This document shows, piece after piece, positions 6,001 to 8,640 of a stretch of 8,640 nucleotides of DNA. Each line of letters opens with the position of its first letter. The first letter of the stretch is position 1. Both the position numbers and the translations under genes were made by a program. This DNA is from Gemmatimonadota bacterium. GTDB lineage: Bacteria; Gemmatimonadota; Gemmatimonadetes; Longimicrobiales; Longimicrobiaceae. Under the pieces are notes generated by a model. That model was not told the origin of the DNA, made no database searches, and saw only the letters and a list, made by a program, of their open reading frames with translations. Location: contig JAFAYN010000059.1 in assembly GCA_019240375.1 (NCBI GenBank), forward strand, positions 1 to 8,640, written 5' to 3'.

Positions 6001-8640
6001 ACTCCCCGGGCGCGCTTTCCCCGGGCGCCGGGAGCGCGCGGCGGTCCACCTTGCCGTTGGCGCTCAGGGGGAAGCGGTCCAGCACCACGAAGGCGGAGGG
6101 GACCATGTGCTCCGGAAGCCGGTCCCGCAGGTACGCCCTCAGCCCGGCCGCGTTGGGGGATGCCCCCGCTTCGCCGACCACGTACGCCACCAGCCGCTTT
6201 TCCCCGGGGACGTCCTCCCGCGCGACCACGACCGCCTCGCGCACGCCCTCGCCCCGCAGGAGCACGCCCTCGACCTCGCCCGGTTCGACCCGCTGCCCGC
6301 GGATCTTTACCTGGGAATCCAGCCGCCCCAGGAACTCCAGCGCCCCGGAAGCGAGCCCCCGCACCCGGTCGCCGGTGCGGTACATGCGCGCCCCCGGCTC
6401 CGCCGCGAACGGGTCGGGGAGGAACTTCTCCGCCGTCAGCTCCGGCCGCCCCAGGTAGCCGCGCGCCACCCCCGACCCGCCGATGTACAGCTCGCCCGGG
6501 ACCCCGCCGGCCACCGGTTCGCCCCACGCGTCCAGCACGTAGACACGCGCGTCCGCGGCCGGCCACCCGATCGGCGGCGACTCGGCGACGCCGGGGGGGC
6601 AGGTGTACGAGGTGGCGAAGATGGTGCACTCGGTCGGGCCGTAGATGTTCACCATCCGCCGCCCGGCGGACCACGCCCCCGCCGCCCGCGCGGAGCAGCG
6701 GTCGCCGCCCACCACCAGCGTCCGCAGCGCGGGGAGGTCGACCTCCGGGAGCGTTTCCAGCAGCGCCGGGGTGACCATCCAGGTGGCGATCTCCCGCTCC
6801 CGCAGCAGGGCGACCAGCCGCTCCGGGGCCAGCAGCGCCTCGCGGTCGGCGAAGTACAGCGCGGAGCCGAAGAGCAGCGCCGCGAACACGTCCAGCACCG
6901 AAACGTCGAAGCCGACGGCGGAGGTCTGCAGCACTCTCCCGCCGGGGCGGACGTCCAGGATCTCCACGCTGCGCGACAGCAGGTTGGTCGCGGAGGCGTG
7001 GGTGACCACCACCCCCTTGGGAGTCCCGGTGGAGCCGGAGGTGTAGATCACGTACGCCGCGTTGTCCCGCGACGCCGCGCACGCCGGCGGCTCGCCGCTC
7101 TCCCCGGCGGGGTCCGGCTCCAGCGTCAGCGCCAGGCGCTCGCCCGTGAACGCCGGGATCGGGTCCGCGGCGCCCGCGCCCGAGAGCAGCACCCGGGCGC
7201 CGGCGTCGGCGAGCATGAACGCCAGCCTCTCGGCCGGGTAGGCAGGGTCGAGCGGGAGGTAGGCGCCGCCCGCCTTCAGGATCGCCAGGAAGGCGAGGAC
7301 CAGCTCGGGCGAGCGCTCCATGCACACGCCCACCGCCACCTCCGGCCCCACCCCCATACGCCGCAGGCGACCGGCGAGCCGGTTGGCCCGGCGCTCCAGC
7401 TCGCCGTAGGTGAGCGACCGCCCCTCCGCGACCACCGCGGGGCGGTCGGGGGTGCGCGCCGCCTGCGCGGCGAACAGGTCGTGGAGGAGCGGGGGGCCCG
7501 CCGCCGCGGCGCCGTTCCACGCCGTCAGCATCCGCGCGCGCTCGGCGTCGCGCAGCAGCGACACCTCGAACAGGCGCCGCCCCGGGTCCGCCGTCATCCC
7601 TTCGAGCAGCGTCCCGAGCTGCTCCACCAGCCGCGCCGCATCGTCCGGGTCGCCGCGCCCCCGGTCGTAGTGCAGCGACAGGTGGAAGCGGGGGCCCGGC
7701 GTCACGATCAGCGTCAGCGGGTAGTTCGGCTGCTCGACGCTCAGGGCGCGCCGCACCCGCAGCTCGTCCTCGTCCTCCGCGCCGGCCCGCTCGACGGGGA
7801 AGTTCTCGAAGACCACGATGCTCTCGAAGAGCGCCTGGCCACGCGGCACCTCGCTCCACCGCTGCACCTGCACCAGCGAGGTGTACTCGTGCTCGCGCGC
7901 CCGCGCCTGGCGCTCCTGCAGCTCGGCCAGCCAGCTCCCGACCTCCGCCTGCGGGGGGAGGAGCACCCGCACCGGGAGGGTGTTGATGAAGAGGCCGACC
8001 ATCTCGTCCGCCCCCGGCAGCTCCGCCGGGCGGCCGGAAACGGTGGCCCCGAACACCACGTCGTCCTCCCCCGCGTAGCGCGCGAGGAGGAGCGCCCAGG
8101 CGCCCTGCACCAGCGTATTGACCGTCAGCCCGCGCTCCCGGGCCTGCTCCCGGAGCGCCCGCGAAAGCTCCTCCGACAGCTCGGCCCGGTGCTCCGCGTG
8201 CCGGACCTCGCCGGCCGCCGGACGGGGGAGCGGGAGCGGGGTGGCCGCCGCGAACCCGCTCAGCTCCTCGCGCCAGTGCCGCTCCGCCGCGGCCGGGTCC
8301 CGCGTTTCCAGCCACGCCACGTACTCGCGGTACCGGGGCGGCTCGGCGAGCCGCGGTGCCTCGCCGCGCGCGTGGGCCCGGTAGAGCGCCAGCATGTCGC
8401 GGAAGAGCACGGACAGGCTCCACCCGTCCAGCACCAGGTGGTGGTGCGTCCACACGAGCTGGTGCTCCCGCTCGCCGGTCCGGACCAGCGCCACCCGCAT
8501 CAGCGGGGGACGCGCGGGGTCGAAGCCGCGCGCCCGCTCTTCCGCCGCGAACGCTTCCAGCTCCGCCGCGCCCCACCCCGGGCGGTCCTCCCGCCGGAAC
8601 TCCAGCTCCACGGCCTCGCGCACCACCTGCTGCGGCCGCG
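1..8640 (-). CDS. Multimodular non-ribosomal peptide synthetase, internal fragment (C-A-PCP-C-A-PCP-C-A), open at both ends
   Basis: This is a large cytoplasmic assembly-line enzyme that makes a peptide without the ribosome. The frame with codons at 8636-8638 down to 2-4 has no stop in 2879 codons. Three condensation, three adenylation and two carrier domains follow each other in canonical order, each with its core motifs. Residue numbers in this annotation count from the codon at 8636-8638. The first in-frame Met codons (for example 8498-8500) lie inside the first condensation domain and are not starts, because the conserved N-terminal part of that domain is missing. Both ends are cut by the window, so total module number, loading module and release domain cannot be seen. 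No ribosome binding site, promoter or terminator is present. Codon use is uniformly GC-rich with no obvious break between modules. The product cannot be named. Identification as an NRPS is certain; the peptide is unknown. Confidence 0.98.
2..1141 (-). other. Adenylation domain A3, cut off after motif A7, substrate unassigned
   Basis: This domain activates the third amino acid of the window. About 380 residues are present, from CIHDLVRAQ to just beyond YRTGDRVRW. Motifs seen are LTYAEL (A1), LLAGGAYLPLDP (A2, with Leu in place of the usual Lys), YTSGSTGQPKG (A3, Lys at residue 2658), FDASVLDLF (A4), NGYGPTETS (A5), GELYVGG (A6) and YRTGD (A7). Motifs A8-A10, including the catalytic Lys, lie beyond position 1, as does the carrier it should load. 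Aligned to GrsA without gaps, the pocket reads D A L K M G G V R for positions 235-331, at residues 2695, 2696, 2699, 2738, 2759, 2761, 2782, 2790 and 2791. Asp235 is intact, so an alpha-amino acid is expected. Lys at 278 also occurs in Asp and Asn codes, and with Arg at 331 it suggests an acidic or polar side chain. This is a weak inference and no substrate is assigned. Confidence 0.93.
1647..1685. repeat. 39-base exact paralogous repeat, copy in C3
   Basis: This is identical to 4833-4871 at all 39 bases. It encodes the segment EVEGLIGFFVNML of the condensation domain. The separation is again 3186 bases, the same as for the active-site repeat. Confidence 0.88.
2091..2150. repeat. 60-base paralogous repeat, copy in C3
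   Basis: This stretch over the condensation active site is identical to 5277-5336 at 58 of 60 bases. Both mismatches fall in the codon at 2108-2110, which is Ala here and Gly in C2. It reflects module duplication or gene conversion and is not a mobile element. Confidence 0.9.
2584..2815 (-). other. Peptidyl carrier domain PCP2
   Basis: This thiolation domain holds the residue activated by A2 and donates the chain to C3. It starts at YVAPRTATEE after the A10 motif and a short linker, and contains DNFFELGGHSL. The phosphopantetheine Ser is residue 1979, with its codon at 2702-2704. It ends at FEAPTVAALARR. It closely resembles PCP1: the DNA at 2699-2727 is identical to 5885-5913 around the cofactor-binding Ser. 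The distance from the PCP1 Ser to this Ser is exactly 1062 residues. It is followed by C3 through a Pro/Ala-rich linker, with no epimerization or tailoring domain between. Confidence 0.95.
2843..4330 (-). other. Adenylation domain A2, substrate unassigned
   Basis: This domain activates the amino acid for the second complete module and loads PCP2. It covers about residues 1436-1932. Motifs are LTFAEL (A1), LKAGGAYVPLDP (A2), YTSGSTGRPKG (A3, Lys at residue 1595), FDIWAFEVF (A4), LYGPTETTI (A5), GEVWIGG (A6), YRSGD (A7), QVKVRGFRIEPGEVE (A8) and NGKVDRRALP (A10 Lys codon 2864-2866, residue 1925). Anchored on conserved flanking residues, the pocket code reads D I F D F G L I V K. Position 278 needs a two-residue gap to align the Pro of AVPALMREIV, and the 278-299 interval is six residues longer than in GrsA. 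This suggests a distinct subfamily. The closest code I remember is that of 4-hydroxyphenylglycine (DIFHLGLLCK), identical at six of ten positions, but the His-to-Asp change at 278 argues against a simple transfer. An Asp at 278 also occurs in some Glu, Gln and Lys codes. No substrate is assigned. Confidence 0.95.
4833..4871. repeat. 39-base exact paralogous repeat, copy in C2
   Basis: This is the partner of 1647-1685 within the equivalent segment of C2. The identity extends to the wobble positions, which points to recent duplication or homogenisation rather than protein-level conservation alone. Confidence 0.88.
5277..5336. repeat. 60-base paralogous repeat, copy in C2
   Basis: This is the partner of 2091-2150, lying exactly 3186 bases (1062 codons) away. 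It encodes the condensation active site with the standard HHxxxDG motif; the Gly codon is at 5294-5296. Confidence 0.9.
5774..6001 (-). other. Peptidyl carrier domain PCP1
   Basis: This thiolation domain carries the residue activated by A1, and then the growing chain, on a 4'-phosphopantetheine arm. It starts at YVAPRTAAEE, which follows the A10 motif of A1 after a short Pro/Gly/Ser/Ala-rich linker. It contains DDFFELGGHSL; the Ser that takes the cofactor is residue 917, with its codon at 5888-5890. It ends near FEAPTVARLA. The spacing is typical for PCPs (about 75 residues). The motif is GGHS rather than the GGDS often seen before epimerization domains. This agrees with the condensation domain, not an epimerase, that follows directly after an Ala/Gly/Arg/Pro-rich linker of about 24 residues. 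A phosphopantetheinyl transferase encoded elsewhere is needed for activation. Confidence 0.95.
6029..7489 (-). other. Adenylation domain A1, substrate unassigned
   Basis: This AMP-forming domain activates an amino acid with ATP and transfers it to PCP1. It covers about residues 384-870, the usual length. Motifs in order are LTYGEL (A1), LKAGGAYLPLDP (A2), YTSGSTGTPKG (A3, Lys at residue 541), FDVSVLDVF (A4), NIYGPTE (A5), GELYIGG (A6), YRTGD (A7), QVKIRGQRVEPGEVE (A8) and NGKVDRRALP (A10, catalytic Lys codon at 6050-6052, residue 863). Aligned to GrsA without gaps, the ten pocket positions (235, 236, 239, 278, 299, 301, 322, 330, 331, 517) read D V L M V G I I F K, at residues 578, 579, 582, 621, 642, 644, 665, 673, 674 and 863. 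Asp235 and Lys517 are intact, so an alpha-amino acid is expected. The rest of the pocket is hydrophobic, which suggests an aliphatic or other nonpolar residue. I do not recognise the code and do not assign a substrate. Confidence 0.95.
7540..8638 (-). other. Condensation domain C1 (N-terminus missing)
   Basis: This domain forms the peptide bond between the upstream carrier-bound chain, encoded outside the window, and the residue activated by A1. It covers about residues 1-366. The catalytic motif HHxxxDG reads HHLVLDG at residues 66-72, with the catalytic second His codon at 8438-8440. In C2 this His lies about 130 residues into the domain, so roughly 65 N-terminal residues are missing. Further landmarks are SGRPAEL and GLFINTLPVR near 7970-8040, HEYTSLVQVQ near 7865-7890 and VVFENFPV near 7785-7812. 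These differ from the equivalents in C2 and C3 (GFFVNML and HQ(D/E)xPFERLV), so C1 belongs to another condensation lineage. From memory, this lineage includes both L-accepting members (surfactin synthetase) and D-accepting members (the first domain of gramicidin or tyrocidine synthetase B). The donor stereochemistry therefore cannot be read from these motifs. Confidence 0.93.

Noticed and set aside
8498..8500. An in-frame ATG near the upstream edge as a possible gene start.
   Set aside because: It lies within the condensation domain, downstream of homologous sequence that continues to the window edge. A start there would remove the N-terminal part of the domain.
4089..8576. A stop-free minus-strand reading frame of 1495 codons that could look like a very long gene.
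   Set aside because: It is a frame-shifted shadow of the NRPS. Its translation is dominated by Arg, Gly and Ala and has no recognisable domain, while the neighbouring frame holds all C, A and PCP motifs. Long stop-free shadows are expected in such GC-rich DNA.
7540..8638. Assigning C1 as a DCL domain, which would imply a D-residue made upstream.
   Set aside because: The GLFINTLP and HHxxLDGW signatures are shared, as far as I recall, by both L- and D-accepting domains. The preceding domain is outside the window, so the class cannot be decided from the sequence.

Overview
The window is one uninterrupted stretch of a giant non-ribosomal peptide synthetase (NRPS) gene on the minus strand. I translated the minus frame whose codons occupy positions 2-4, 5-7 and so on up to 8636-8638. 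I found no stop codon in 2879 consecutive codons, and every diagnostic NRPS motif falls in that frame. Neither the true start nor the stop lies inside the window, so the gene runs off both ends and there is no intergenic DNA. The DNA is very rich in G+C and codon third positions are almost all G or C. That fits a high-GC bacterium. The protein style (for example SFAQQRLW followed by EPGSPAYN, and the A8 motif ending EPGEVE) resembles NRPSs I associate with Gemmatimonadota (Longimicrobium-like) and Myxococcota, with Actinomycetota as an alternative. This is inference from style only.

The domain order from N- to C-terminus (high to low coordinates) is: condensation C1 (N-terminal part missing), adenylation A1, carrier PCP1, condensation C2, adenylation A2, carrier PCP2, condensation C3, adenylation A3 (cut off after its A7 motif). 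This gives C-A-PCP / C-A-PCP / C-A(partial), meaning two complete elongation modules bar the first ~65 residues of C1, and most of a third. No epimerization, methylation, ketoreductase, thioesterase or reductase domain is present in the window.

The domains act as an assembly line. Each A domain activates one amino acid as the acyl-adenylate and loads it on the phosphopantetheine arm of the PCP that follows. Each C domain joins the growing peptide held by the upstream PCP to the residue on its own module. C1 must take its donor from a carrier encoded beyond position 8640. The carrier loaded by A3 lies before position 1.

The points worth a second look are: an Ala in place of the Gly of the third condensation active-site motif, inside a 60-base stretch otherwise identical to the paralogous copy in C2; the different lineage of C1 compared with C2 and C3; the 3186-base spacing between equivalent landmarks of the two PCP-C units; and three A-domain specificity codes that match no code I can recall with confidence. 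I see no evidence for a non-NRPS system.
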